A stretch of 64,000 nt of DNA. Source: Cucumis sativus. Its lineage: Eukaryota > Streptophyta > Magnoliopsida > Cucurbitales > Cucurbitaceae. The notes below the pieces were generated by a model. The model made no database searches and was not told where the DNA came from. It saw nothing but the letters and a program-made list of their open reading frames with translations. Positions 51,601 through 64,000 of this stretch are shown here, piece after piece. The position numbers and the translations under genes are program-made. The stretch is from assembly GCF_000004075.3 (NCBI RefSeq), contig NC_026657.2:29978408-30042407 (forward strand), written 5' to 3'. Each line of letters begins with the position of its first letter. Positions within the stretch are counted from its first letter, which is position 1.

Positions 51601-52853
51601 TGTTTGATTTTATTTTTTACTCATATAAGAAAATATAAATTAGTTTGAATAAAATGTGGGGATAAATCCATAAATATGTGTAATGTTTTATTACATCCGA
51701 GTTTAGATAAAATTAACAAAGTTTAAATTGTATAGGTGAAATTAGTTTGCATGTTTCATTTAATTAAAATATAAATTGGTTTTGAGATTACATTTTCAAT
51801 TTGGTAATAATTTTGATCGTTCTAATGATTTTAGTCACTGTCATGAAAAAAATACAATCAAAAGTATGTATTGATATTTAATAGGTAATAATAAAAACAC
51901 ATTTCCAAACTTAATCACTCAAGCTAGATTAGAAATTTAAATCTTAACAACTATTTGAAGAAATGAAGTCACTTGTAATTAGAATGGTTAAATCATAAAG
52001 ACTAACTCAAGAAAAAGAAGAAAAAAGAAAAGAAATTCCAACAAAAACCATATCCCCATTGAAGATATAAAGTTGATGAAAAGACATTTTATTCCTACAA
52101 AACCTTATTAAAGAACCAACCCGAAAGCCTCAAACTCTATGTTGATGGAATGGGCTATTGCTATTATGGGTACAAAATGTGAAGAGATAATTTAATTTCT
52201 TAATTTGTAAGATTAATTAGAAGATGGGAACGGAAGCCTAAACTAAACATTAATTGAAGGGAAGGGCAGAAGAAAGATATTTAGGGAGAAATAAATGTTT
52301 GAATTGAAATTGATATTGATGGCTTCATTTATTGTAATGGTTTTGGTCAAATAGAGAGAGTGGAATAAAGTGCCCGATGTCTATACATTTTTTTTAAAAA
52401 AAAGATCTTAGATAGAGCATAGAGATTTTATAAATAACATTAAAATGGATGATAATTTTCAACGTGATTTTTGATGTTCGCCATTGTTTCAATGCCACGT
52501 TTGGTTACGTTATCAAAGCCGCCTTCAGTGCCGGGTGTTGCCCGTCTTCTCACCATCCTCTCCTCCTTTCTTTACTCATTATAACTTTAACTTTAGTGGT
52601 TAAATTGTGCATTCTTGGGTATTTATTTGGTTTTTTTTTAAAAAAAAATTAAGTAATAAATTTGGAAGGTAACAGAAATGTTTATAAACTTCATTTTCAA
52701 AATTTAAAAATATACCAAACTCATGTATTAGAAAATATAGCAATATAGAAAGTTTACGTATATAATAAAATTAAGATTCAGATTGTGACGTTAATAAAGG
52801 TTAGTTAATAATAGAGCATATCACATATACATTTAGCTGTATTTTCAATTGGG

Positions 52854-53866
52854 CTCATTCATGTTATCTCTATATTCTTCCCAACTAGACATGTGGGCTT
52901 CAGAGCAAAACCAAAGCCCCATGGGCTTGGATACAAAAGATTACCCGGGCCCAAGCCCAGAGCAGTTGTTTTTCTCTCAAGATACCAAACTCCGATAGTA
53001 GTTTTAAAAAGCAAGTCATATTTTGAAACTAAAGAACAAAATCAAAAAAGTAAAATAGTTAAGAAAGAGAGCCTAAACAATTAGTCATTCAACTTTATCA
53101 TCGATTTAAGTCTTGTTTTAATTTAATTTCTAGGTTTGAAAGATCTTTTTTAGTATAATTTAGAATTAGAGGATTTGAACTACAAGTAGTATTCCATGTA
53201 ATCTTTTTATCTTGGTGTTTATCTTTTTCGAATAAAAATTGTTAGAACGAAAGAGTATAAGTGGAATCACAGGAAAATGTAAAAGTAAGTCCAACACAAG
53301 AGTAATTGATATATACATACCAATTGAAGTAGAAGTTTAATTCGATTATCATTTCTAAAAAATCCCCTTTGCACAAAAAGTTTCAAACATGACAAAGATG
53401 GTAGGGAAAAAACTTAGATGCATCTAGGATGGATCTAATGTAAGAAAGGTAAGAGAGCATGGGGGTGGCAGCGGCATGCAAAAACCAATGGGTGAACACT
53501 CATGTCAGTGATTTGAGACTTTACTAGTTTTAGGTTTTGGCCCACTAAAACTGGAACTTCCCTTTTCAACTGTGAAGAACTTCATCGTCTTTTTCAACAT
53601 GCGCGCTTGCCTTCGCCCAAAAGATGATTCAGAACAAGACGGAAGGTGAGGCTTCGTCATCATATTCCAATTTTCGCTGTTTATGTTCTTTCACTCCCCT
53701 CGTTACTCTATTCCTTCCTTCCGGTATTTTTTTTGTCTTGCATTGCATGCAAAATGTTCCACTCCCATTATCCCATTTTTTCAATTATTCTGTTTCCCAC
53801 GTGAATTCCACTTTTTTTTTTTTTTTTTTTTTTAATGAATATGCGACAAATGATGTTTTAGGTTGA
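52854..53866 (+). other. Promoter-like TGGGCY cluster followed by orphan frame
   Basis: TGGGCT occurs at about 52851, 52891 and 52923, with GGGCCCAAGCCCA at 52950-52962 and GGCCCA again at 53539. About 640 bp on, an ATG at 53599 opens MRACLRPKDDSEQDG up to a donor-like AG|GTGAGG at 53645; in another frame an ATG at 53624 runs 80 codons with hydrophobic C-terminal half. No family is recognised and a T22 run interrupts the area. It may be a decayed or very small gene. Confidence 0.25.
53812..53833. repeat. T22 homopolymer
   Basis: An uninterrupted run of 22 T. It could be the poly(A) end of a retroposed transcript on the minus strand, but no matching gene was identified. Confidence 0.85.
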
Positions 53867-54128
53867 TATTGTTTTCATCTTTTTTAATGCACATGATGTG
53901 TTTGTTACAATGTTTGGTTCTCGTTGTCTCAAAAGATCTTATTCTTGCGTTTACATGCACTAGATTCTCAAATAATGGTTTTCTAGTAAGTGGGGCAAAA
54001 TTTAAGATAATACACTTAATATACTTACTGGATACAAAATACCAGACAAAACCCAAAAGAATTAATAAGGGTATAAGGGATTTTGTGTTTTTTCTTTCTT
54101 TCTTTTTCAACTACTAAAGTTCAATTTC

Positions 54129-57100
54129 CTAGCTATCTCTCTTCTCATCCTCTATAGTTCTTGCTGAGGAAGTTGAACCAGATGTCATACCAATGACTTG
54201 GCTGTGTGTGAATCTTTGTAACTGAATCATCTTAGCGTAACACCCATCAGGGTAATTTTTCAACAAATGGGAGTGTGATCCCTGTTCTGAAACTTTGCCA
54301 TCATCAATTACTGCAATGACATGAGCATTCCTGATAGTTGATAGTCGATGGGCAACTACGATTGTTGTTTTTCCTGAACAAGCTCGGTCGAGCGCCTCCT
54401 GAACTGATCGCTCTGACTCAGCATCGAGTGCACTTGTAGCCTCGTCTAATAGCATAAGCTCTGCCTTCCTGATCAATGCACGGGCAATTGCAATTCTTTG
54501 TTTCTGTCCACCTGATAGTTGAACTCCTCTCTCCCCAACAAAAGTTTTATATCCTTCTGGCAACCCAGATATGAACTTATGGGCATTTGCCAAAGTAGCA
54601 GCTTCAATAATCTCGGCTTCGGTGGCTGATTCATGGCCATAAGCTATATTATCATATATGGAAGCAGCAAACAAGCATGGCTCTTGAGGGACCATTGCAA
54701 TATGCTTTCTTAGGGACTTGAGATTGAACTTACGAATATCCTTTCCATCAATCATAACTCGTCCCGATGTCGGCTCATAGAATCTTTGGACTAGTGAAAT
54801 AACAGAGCTCTTGCCACACCCGCTAGGGCCAACAAGAGCAAGAGTCTTACCTGCTCGTACACGCAAATTAAGGTCTCTAAAGACAAGGATGTCAGGACGA
54901 GTTGGGTAGGAAAAGTCAACATGTTTTAATTCAACTTCTCCACGAAGTTTATCTGGGACTTGGGTGACGTTTGGATCATCAGGTTCAATTTCAGTTTTAC
55001 GGTCAAGAAGTGCAAATACGGAACGCATGGCTCGACCACCCTTGATAAAGTCAGGAGCTAGAGTGAGTGTTTCGGCTGCACCATTTGCAGAAACCATAAG
55101 GACCATGAAAACACGAATTGCCTTTGAAAAATCAGAGAGCCCATGCTTCACAAGCCATGAGGCATACCAAAGACCAAGAGCATAGGAAGCATAAAGAGAA
55201 AACTGAGCAACACCAAACCCACTACCAGCAATTTGTCCCTTCCAAAAGCAGCGACGTAGTGGGATTTCGAGGTTGGTTGAAAAAAGTCTGACAATCTTCT
55301 CTTCCGAGTTGAATGCCGCAACTGTCCTTACATTGGCTATTGCCTCCCCTGCTAGCTGTGTGGCCTTGGCATGGTTGGCCTCAAGGTCTCCTGAGAAACC
55401 AGTCATGAACATTTTCTGTAGAACAGTGGCAGCAACAACCACGGGGAAGACAGCTACAAGGACAAGAGACAGGCGCCACTGCAAAACAAACCCAGCGGTG
55501 CAAGCAACTAGCATGAGTGATGTGTTCTGTACAATCACTGAAATCCTGTCTCCAATGGCTGATCTGACGTTGTTAGCATCCAAGGCCAGCCTTGCAGCAA
55601 TCTTTGCACTCTCATTTTCTTCCTGATCAAACCATGCCATTTCATTTTTCAGTATTGCTGTCAGCATCTTCTCTCTTACACGTTTGGTGAGGTTCTCTCC
55701 TACAATATCCCAGAAGAAATGCTGTATTGTATTGAAGAGAAGAGCAGCCGACGAAAGTCCGATTAACAAGTAGCAGTACTTAATAATTTCTCTGCTCATG
55801 AAAGCATGGTCTGGGTTGTAATAGACACTGAGAACAGCACTTAGAACGTATGCAAAGAAGGCGCTTAAAAACCCACAAACAACAGAGCCTATAGAACCAA
55901 GTAGTGCACAAAGCCATTCGGGTGAATTCATTTTCACGAGACGCCAAAAGGAACTGGCTTGCTCCTTAAAGGCCAGTTTTTCAAGCCTGTAATTGGGAAG
56001 TGAAGCATCGAGAGAAAGACTAAAATCAGATGTGGAGAAGTCAGATAATCGACGTGAATATGGTGATCGACCATAGGAAGAATTCCGTGCAATGATTGGG
56101 GAGCTCACTGAGTTCCTGGCACTTGAAGGCCTGAAATCATAGTTCATGTTAGTCAGTTAAGTTAGTGAAAGAAAATTAAAAATGAAAAAGAATACATTTT
56201 TTTAGCTACCTTGCACTACTTTTTCTGGCATTATTGAGAGCAGTTTCATGTGCCATCTCCTGCATCCGGATAAGCTTGGCATATACACCATTTTCTCCTT
56301 TAGCAAATAGCTCATCATGCGTTCCCATTTCAGAAACACTTCCTTGTTGGAGTACAGCCACAAGGTCAGCCTTCCGAATGGTAGAGAGTCGATGGGCAAT
56401 GACAAGAGTGGTCCGCCCTATCATAAAACGATCAAGAGCTTCTTGTACAAGCTTTTCTGACTCAGAGTCCAATGCACTAGTAGCTTCATCTAAGAGTAGG
56501 ATTGCAGGGTTTTTAAGCATTGCCCTTGCTATTGCGATCCTCTGCTTCTGCCCTCCAGAAAGCTGCAGTCCTCTTTCACCTACCTACAAAAAGTTTACGT
56601 TTTACTTAAAACCTCACAATTCATATTCATAATGATTCATTATCATATCAAAACTAGATTAGGATTTCGAAGTCCTATTATCTAAGACGAGCAAGAACAA
56701 AGTGGTCTTTCTTTCTACTCGGGATTCATAATCATTGCAGTCATTCTATCAAAAGGTGAGCAATTAGTAATTTTTGAGCTATTTTTTATAATGTGAAGCA
56801 AAGAGATATAGAATCATGTCAAGAACTTGTGGAAGCCTCGGATAACAAATAATCAATAAGTTTAAAATTGATGATGTTCTCTTTGTTATCTCGAAGTTCC
56901 AAATTTGATTTAAATAGTTCTGTCTTCTTTGAGAATTTTATTAAAATACACAAGTCAAGTTTTTTGGCTCGAGAAATAATTAACCCCGTTGATTCCTGCT
57001 CTTTCTATATTATCTTCAAAACCTATCATCTTCGTGTCATCATTTTTTCTACTTTAGCATGCAAATGTCAATAGCATCTTTTTTCTTATAATGTTGAAAA

Positions 57101-60039
57101 TTAATAGTTGAAACACAATATATAAATATGTAAATAATTTTATATTCTTTGAACATAGATGTCAGCATTGACGATTTTCTATTCAATCTCCATAACCATA
57201 TGCTTGATATGTCCCTCTCTTTAGTTTATTTGGTTTTGATTTGTTACAGCAGACAAGCTAAAAACCTATTTATTTCTGCACATGCATTGTTGACCAAGGC
57301 ATGTTATCCTGTTTCCATTGTCTGTAGTACCAAAACATTTCTTCTCAGTTGCACATAAAAGAGAGGGGGAAAAGTCGGTTTAACCTTGTTAAAGGCAATA
57401 AAATATTCCATTTTCATATTCAAAATCGGGGAAGCAAATGGTTCATTATAAGGTATAAGAAAGAGCATATGTAAATCATCACATACGTATTTTTGTTAGA
57501 TCAATGTAAAAGAAAAGCTTTTACCCGTCAGAAAAATTAGAACAGGTTTCTTTTGCTCCAAACATTAAGACGTTGCTTTAGGCCTTCAAAAACTAATATT
57601 AGAGGATAACCACCTAACACTATAAACAACCATATTTTAATGTTGATATTTTGCTTTACCTTTCAACTTTCAAGCCGTTGGAAGATGCTTAAGAGTATCA
57701 TATTTTAACACATTCGTTTTAAGATGATATCTAACCTGAGTGTCATAGCCTTCAGGAAGTTTGATAATGAATGAATGAGCATTGGCGACTCGAGCTGCTT
57801 CCTCTACCTCAAGTTGATCTGCTTCAGGTCTGCCTAAGAGAATATTCTCTTTGATGGTGGTAGCAAAAAGAGCAGGTTCTTGGCTCACCAATCCTATCTG
57901 CTGTCTTAACCATCTAAGCTTCAAAGTTTTTATGTCACGTCCGTCTAGTAGAACTTCACCTGCACATTCAGTCAAGAAAGAACTTCTCTTGTAAACTAAA
58001 CCAAATCCAAAAACTTAAATTTCAAGAATAAGACTGAAAAGTGAAAACCAAAACCAAAAGCAATGTATTAATTACTTAAAAAGTTGACACAGATCAGGGG
58101 AGTTATACCTGAAATGGGGTCATAGAATCTTTCAATTAGGGCAACAACCGTGCTCTTTCCGGAGCCGCTGCTTCCGACCAGAGCTATAGTTTTTCCAGCA
58201 GGGACAGCTAGGGAGAAATTATTGAGGATTCTTACATCTGGCCTGGATGGGTATGTGAAATCAACATTCTTCAGCTCAACCAGTCCTGAAACAGATTCTA
58301 ATTCCAAACCAGATTCATTGTTGCGGTTTAGAGTGGGCTTATGGTCAATTATACGGTAGATTTTGGCAGCTGCAACTTTAGCCTTAGCGAATGAACTCAT
58401 GCTGGGAGCAGATTGCCCCAGTGCCCTGTCAAGCAAAAGCGATCCATCAGCCAAAAAATTGGAGGCTTGAAGGTGAAATTCGGAGATGATAGTGGCTACT
58501 TACAGTCCACCAATCATCACTGCAAACATAGTGGCTATGGCCAGTCCACCATTGGTGGCGTGGTGTCTGACAAGATAACCTCCGTACCAGAGCAGAAGGG
58601 CGTAACAGCAGAAAACGACGAAGTAAGTAGCGCCCAATCCGATACCCTTGGAGAATCCACTCTTGTAACCTATCTTCTGAGAAATCTTCAATGCGGCGGA
58701 GTATCTCTGTAATGCTCTTGATTCGCCCACGAATGCAAAAACAACTCGAATTTGAACTATTGTCTGCATGTTACGTCAAGAATTGACAGTACCCAGATGA
58801 GAGAAGGTGCCAAAATCTTTAGAAGATCAAGTTTTGGAAGGAATTCCTCTTACCTGTTCGACGATATTCCCGGCTTCTGAAAGAGCGTCCTGGGTCTTGG
58901 CAGAGAGCTTGGCTATTGTGGTGGTGTAGATGCCGCCGATTACGGCAATCAAAGGAACCACCGCAAGAGTCACCAACGCCAATTGCCACACAGCAGTGAA
59001 ACCCACAACGAACCCGGACACGAAAGTTGCCATATAGTGGATGAAGTTGCCCAGCTGCAAAATCCATACACAGTTACTCCATTAGGCGTGTACAAGGGGA
59101 TTTCGAAATAGAGAGATTACTGAAAATAGAGGTTGTTTCTTCTTGTTTTTTTTTTTTTTTTTTGCTTCGCACCTTCTCACTAATGGCGTCTTGGACCATC
59201 ACTGCATCAGTGTTGATGGCGAAAACGACGTCAGATGTTCGCACCTCTGTATCAAAATACTGAATGTCCTGGTCCAGTGCCGCTTCTAGGTACTTGATCC
59301 TCATCTTTGTGGACTGCCGCTCGCCGGTCCACATCCAACACGAAATCTCTGCAACCGTTTTCAGTTAAATTGACATATGAATGTAAAGATAAACCCAGAA
59401 GAAGCCTAACGGAACTCTAAGTACCTGCCCAAGATGAAGCCCATATCGCAGCTCCAACCACGAGAAAGTAGAATGCGTACTGAAAATAGAAAGGTTTCAG
59501 TTTTTTAATTAGAGATTATGATCAATCAACATAAGCACTACGATTGTGTTCATGAGTTATAGTTTCTACTTTACCTTCAAAACCTCCTGCATCATTTTAT
59601 CCACATCATTGGCGTAAGACCCAAAAGAGTTAACAAGATCAGCAAAGAAACGAAGAAACAGAGGCAAAGAACAACCGTGGACAAGAGCTCCGACGGACCC
59701 AATTGCCATCAAAACGTAATCCAACCCATCAGCGAATCTGAAAAGCTCCCCAAATCCAATGGCGGTAACAGCCTCAGGCTTCTCCCCACTAGTGCCACCG
59801 CCGTTTTCCTTCTTGGAAACAGTGGTAGACTCCATTTCTCTGTTTTTAGCTCTGCCAACTCCGTCTTGAGGCTCTTGTGTGGGTCTGAGGTCTTCAGGGT
59901 CAGTGTTTTCCGCTGTAGGGTTGTTGGTGATAGATGGGTCAGAAGGAGGAAGAGGATGAGAAGAGAGGAGCTCAAGGCCTTGCATTTCGGACCATTTCCA
60001 CTGCTCAGTCGTCTTTATCTCTTCTGAATATTGTGACAT
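54129..60039 (-). CDS. ABCB1: ABC transporter B family member 1 (P-glycoprotein, auxin exporter)
   Basis: Full-size plasma-membrane ABC transporter; plant ABCB1/PGP1 exports auxin and brassinosteroid-type hormones. Nine coding exons: 60039-59575, 59479-59425, 59348-59173, 59054-58854, 58763-58504, 58425-58109, 57959-57736, 56583-56210, 56130-54129. They give 1357 residues in the order TMD1-NBD1-TMD2-NBD2. NBD1: Walker [10 protein letters not shown] at 470-478, signature LSGGQ at 574-578, Walker B ILLLDE ending 599. NBD2: Walker [10 protein letters not shown] at 1125-1133, signature LSGGQ at 1229-1233, Walker B LMLLDE ending 1254, H-loop His 1285. All catalytic residues are present. The linker (about 680-740) is Ser/Arg-rich ([20 protein letters not shown]), a likely phosphorylation region. 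The N-terminal 90 residues before the first helix are longer than in Arabidopsis ABCB1 and include [13 protein letters not shown]. The ATG at 60039 is the first in frame. Confidence 0.97.
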
Positions 60040-60480
60040 TGGCGAAATTCCTCGCTTTGTGAACAATTTCCCCCCTTTCTTTACCTTATAGTTTTCTTTT
60101 ATTTTTTTTCTTTATTTTTGCTCACTGTACCCGCCTTGGTTTGAGCTCAGAGCTCATATTTTTGCCGCTAACTTTTTTCAATCCACACACTGCTTTGGCT
60201 ACTGCTACAGTCTTGTGAGAATTTTTTTTTCTCTCTTTTTACTCTCTCATCAGTTGTGTTGGGATGTTCTCTTTCTTCTTCATCATCTTATTCTTATTTG
60301 AATGCAAGTGTGAAAGACGGACAAATACTGGGCTGCTTCTTTTTTTACAGTCAGATTGCTTTTCCAATTGTTCCCAACTTTGCTTCTTCTGTAAAAAAAC
60401 ATAGAAAGTGACATATGTTAGAGAGAGTCCCGGAGTGAGAAAAAGAGAAGGATTTTCCATCCGACAAGTCACACTGTTTC
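60040..60480 (-). promoter_or_regulatory. ABCB1 leader and proximal promoter
   Basis: Region directly upstream of the ABCB1 ATG: C/T-rich on the plus strand near 60065-60115 and 60220-60245, GC-richer words around 60125-60200. No in-frame ATG precedes the chosen start. A TATA box was not identified with certainty. Confidence 0.4.
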
Positions 60481-63400
60481 AAAAACTGAGATGGTTTTTT
60501 TTATAAAAAAAAGATTTTTTTTTTACTAGAACATATTCAAAGTAGGGGGGAAAATACCCTTCTTTCTTTCCTTCAACTCAGAACTAAAAACAATTAAAAT
60601 ATCTCTTTCCTCTTTAATCCCAATAAGAAAAATAATTGCTCCAGTCATCGTCAAAAGAAAACCTTATAATTGTTTTTATTTTGTATTTTACTATATAATG
60701 TTCTGGATGATCTCGATATTAGATTTATCATTTGTTTCCAGGCTTAATCATATCGTCAGTGAAACTTGGAAAAGTCCATATGAACAGCCCACAAAAGAGA
60801 GGTAAACTTCTATTTCAAAACTTGGCAAAACTATTATGGAAGTTAGAAAAGGGGAGGGAAAGAACCCTTTTTTGGGGTGATGATGAAATTTAAATAGAAT
60901 GGAAAATGTGATTTTAACGGTTATAAATGGATTAAAGGTATAACAATCCAGTCAGTTAAAGAAAAATAACTTTTTTAAAAGTATGCAATGAAAAGAAAGG
61001 TTTTTAGCTTCTGGTTTCTTGTGCACTACTCTGTTTTGCAACTGAAATTAAATATATTTTTGAATGGTTACATATTTTATTTTTATCTCTAAAATCTACT
61101 GTTATCCTTGTTGGTATTGCAATTTTTAAAATAAATTATTTGTAATTTAATAGCTGTTTAATATTTTATTTTTCTTCATTTATTTCACTCAAGTATCTTT
61201 GTGAGTTTAGGATCACTAGTTTCAAGAAAAAAAAAGTGTTTAGAATCACATGTAAGCTGGTGTCTAAGTTTTGAATTATGTAATTCAATTCAGACATTTA
61301 ATAGAGTATTTAAAAATTAAAATCCTAAAAAATATTTTAAAAAATCAACAATGAAAACATTTTTTAAAAAATTTCATTTTGTATTTGAAGAATATGGACC
61401 TGTTTTTTCTTTAAAAAAACATATGAACAATGATTACATGTCAATCAATTAGCTATATAACCTTTTAATTTTAGTTAAATCTCATTTTAGTTTTCAACTT
61501 TTAAGATTATTTTATTTTAAAATATAGTATATATTTTATATTAATTTTTTTAAAAAAAAATTCTACCTAATAGTCTCTATATTTTAAAAGTTATCTTCAA
61601 ACTTTTAATTGCTCTATTAGCTATAAAATTATAAAATTACAATTTGTCTAGTAAAACTATAATTTGTAATTTAAAAAGTTGAATGAATAAACACAAACAA
61701 CGTTAACTTCATGAACTAATTTAAACCATCATTTTTCTAGAAAATCACAGTATATTAAAAAAAAATGGAATGAAACCAGGACACTGTGTGAAAATTTAAA
61801 ATTTAGGATTGTTTTGGATAAAAGAAAATGTGAAGAGAAGGTATGAAATGTTGAAAAAAAATTGTGACCTTACATTACCTTACCTTACCCAACACTGTTT
61901 GTCTCCTTCAAATAAGGGGAACTTTGGCACACACAGTCAATAAATTGAATGAATTCTTTAATATTATTAGTAGTTTACTCTATATACAAAAGTCTGATTA
62001 AATTAATGGAAAGTCCTCCATAAAATATGGTAAAATAATAAGAATAAAAAGCACAACCATTGCATTATTTGAATATTTATATTTTTGCAGGTTTGAAGGT
62101 TGACCGCAGAGAAACCAAACAAATAGTTTGAAAACCTGATAGCGTATACACATTGACTCTATTTCTTTTGTCAGAACAACAACAACTACAAAGAAAAAAA
62201 AAGGTTCTTTTCTTACTCTCTATGCCTTTCTTTGATGTCTCATTATTGAAGTAATGTCTTAGGAAAGAAGAAGCTCTCATTAATGAAAACTGAAACACAT
62301 ACAAAACTGGAAAAAATAAAAAGAAAGTCTTGAATTGTCATTAAGTTTTGGGTGCTGGGTCTATACACATTACACACACTTTTATTTTGCATTTATTTAA
62401 GAGTAAATAAACATTATGTTTTATTAATTAATTGATGCTAGTACAAAAATTAGGAGGTGGGAGCTAGAGTTGGTATCTTGGATGGAGAACTTTAATGTGC
62501 ATTTTTTGTAAGTTGTCAAAGTGTGTAGTTACAGACCAGCTTGCATTTCTTTTTTCATATCCCATCTGAGGCTTTGAAATTTACAATACAACATTTTCAA
62601 ATTTATGATCGGTACATGTGAATGGAAGTGGAAAAAAATCAATGAAGTGGAAGGAAAGGTTTCTATCCAATATGGGTCGTTTTTGTCATTTGTGTTGGGA
62701 ATTATCCTGAATTATAATAACCATATCTTACCACTGTAAATATTATTTAAAAGTATCTAATTAACTGATGCAAACATTATTTCAAAATCTCATATTTGCT
62801 AAAGTATTTATTACTTACTAGAGTTTTTATTATTTTACTTTCATTATCTTTTAATATTTTTGTTATAGTGTTTACTATTTTCTCTAACTAAAATAATTTG
62901 CAATTCAAATACATACGTCTATAACTTATTGTTATAATAACATTCTCTTATCCCAAAGGTTCCAATGTATTTGACCAAAGTGTAAAGACATACCCTTCAT
63001 TTGTTTTAGTTGTAAATACCATCCTTTATTTTGTACAAACATCTCAAACTATGATTTTGGTAAATATTATTTACAAAATTGGCAAAAAAAAAAAAAAAAA
63101 AAAAACCTTGAGGTCCCATCTATTTGTTTTTTAAAAGAAACTTAAGTCAAAATTATTTGCACTTTTGTTCGATACATGAGTTAAATTCTTGGTTAAATTC
63201 AACGAACAAAACACAAAATTTTAAAATTATATAGTTTTTTAGTTTTCAAAATCTAACTTAGTATTTTTAAAAGTATTGGTGAAAGTAAATAACAAAACTA
63301 TAAATGTTGATGTGAAATGAGTGTTTATAAGTTTAATTTTAAAAAATCAAACAAGATCTAAACAATGGTAATCCAAATGATTTTTTTATTATTTAGCCTC

Positions 63401-64000
63401 AAGTATTTTTTTTTTTTTTAAGAAAAGTAGGAACATAAAATGGATTGATATTGATATTGATTTGTGAGTCAGTTTGATTGAACAGACAAAAATAGTTTAG
63501 TACAGTTTGAATTGCATTCATCTTTTTAAACTCTATTTAATGGTTGGGTAATAACTCATTATGGTAAAATTTTGTGTTGTGTTGTATAGTTAGAGTAAAA
63601 GGTAAAAACAGAAGCGATGCCCAGTTTAAGATAACCCCAAGAACTATTCGTAAAATAAAGGAATAGACGTGGTCCTACTACTCTAACACTATTCATCCAC
63701 TACCATTGTTTATATTTTATACAAAATCTGAAATGATGAGAATTTTGAAAACAGAGTTTGTGAAAAGAGAAAAAAAAGGGTTTATTATAATACCGAAATC
63801 TGGGGTTTTGAGGGCAAAGTGGGTGGAATTTATGAAACTAAACAGCCTTTTTCCATCCCAAATAGGGGGAGGGAGATCCAAGGCATGTGGGTTTATCATA
63901 ATCATATTCCAAACAACAACCTTTCAAATATATATATACCACCAAAAATAAGAAATAAAAAAGTTAAAGTGAGGAGAGAGTGTCAGAAAATCTGAAAATA
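60481..64000. other. AT-rich intergenic DNA to the window end
   Basis: No gene is supported. It contains A/T homopolymers (A22 at 63084-63105) and scattered short repeats. The last 100 bp include (TA)n at 63930-63938 and a GAGGAGAGAG leader-like stretch at the very end, which might be the 5' flank of a gene outside the window. Confidence 0.45.
63084..63105. repeat. A22 homopolymer
   Basis: An uninterrupted run of 22 A in intergenic DNA. Confidence 0.85.

Larger units (their letters stand above)
45331..54128. other. Gene-poor spacer between the HMA gene and ABCB1
   Basis: AT-rich DNA in which no full gene is supported. Visible items, listed separately or in the findings: a long (TA)n at 45625-45662, a signal-peptide-like frame at 47177-47299, a GC-rich island at 48300-48380, a cluster of TGGGCY boxes at 52854-52965, and an orphan frame at 53599-53866 next to a T22 run. 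(TA)9 also occurs at 46511-46528. Confidence 0.5.

Noticed and set aside
54964..55626. Plus-strand frames opposite ABCB1 exon 9
   Set aside because: They are shadows of a strongly conserved coding exon, with no similarity of their own.

Overview
The window is nuclear DNA from a flowering plant, most likely a eudicot. The protein-coding genes have many short introns with GT..AG borders, the intergenic DNA is very AT-rich, and the gene set is plant-specific (TSL-kinase-interacting protein, isoprenylated HMA proteins, ABCB1 auxin transporter). A cucurbit is a plausible source, but that is a guess from general sequence style. I read eight genes, seven of them complete.

Layout. 1-2831 (minus): 5' part of CDC48, cut by the window edge. 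4881-10960 (minus): TKI1, a SANT/Myb nuclear protein. 12557-17313 (minus): a fusion gene joining a degenerate phosphoglycerate kinase to a TrmB-type tRNA m7G methyltransferase. 18878-19990 (minus): intronless TAF8 of TFIID. 22712-24145 (plus): EMC5/membrane magnesium transporter-like. 24392-25230 (minus sense): a broken copy of TAF8. 26122-27823 (plus): the small ESSS-type subunit of mitochondrial complex I. About 27.8-43.4 kb: a gene desert of about 15 kb. 43455-45155 (minus): an isoprenylated protein with two HMA domains. 45.2-54.1 kb: a second gene-poor stretch. 54129-60039 (minus): ABCB1, complete in nine coding exons. 60.0-64.0 kb: ABCB1 upstream DNA and nothing I can support as a gene. 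All introns were placed by reading frame, family alignment from memory and GT..AG borders. In every complete model the exon lengths sum to an open frame.

The two most interesting points are structural. First, about 1.1 kb covering the start of TKI1 (promoter, 5'UTR exon, first intron and the first codons) is duplicated directly upstream of TAF8, with the splice donor kept and a strong acceptor in the TAF8 leader. TAF8 may therefore run from a captured TKI1 promoter. A second, internally deleted TAF8 copy lies 5 kb away, so this 10-25 kb interval has been rearranged repeatedly. Second, the PGK half of the PGK-TrmB fusion has lost most substrate- and nucleotide-binding residues of PGK, so it looks like a pseudoenzyme domain attached to a tRNA-modifying enzyme.

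The genes do not form one pathway. They are mostly housekeeping functions: protein quality control (CDC48, EMC5), transcription (TAF8, TKI1), tRNA modification, respiration, metal binding and auxin export.
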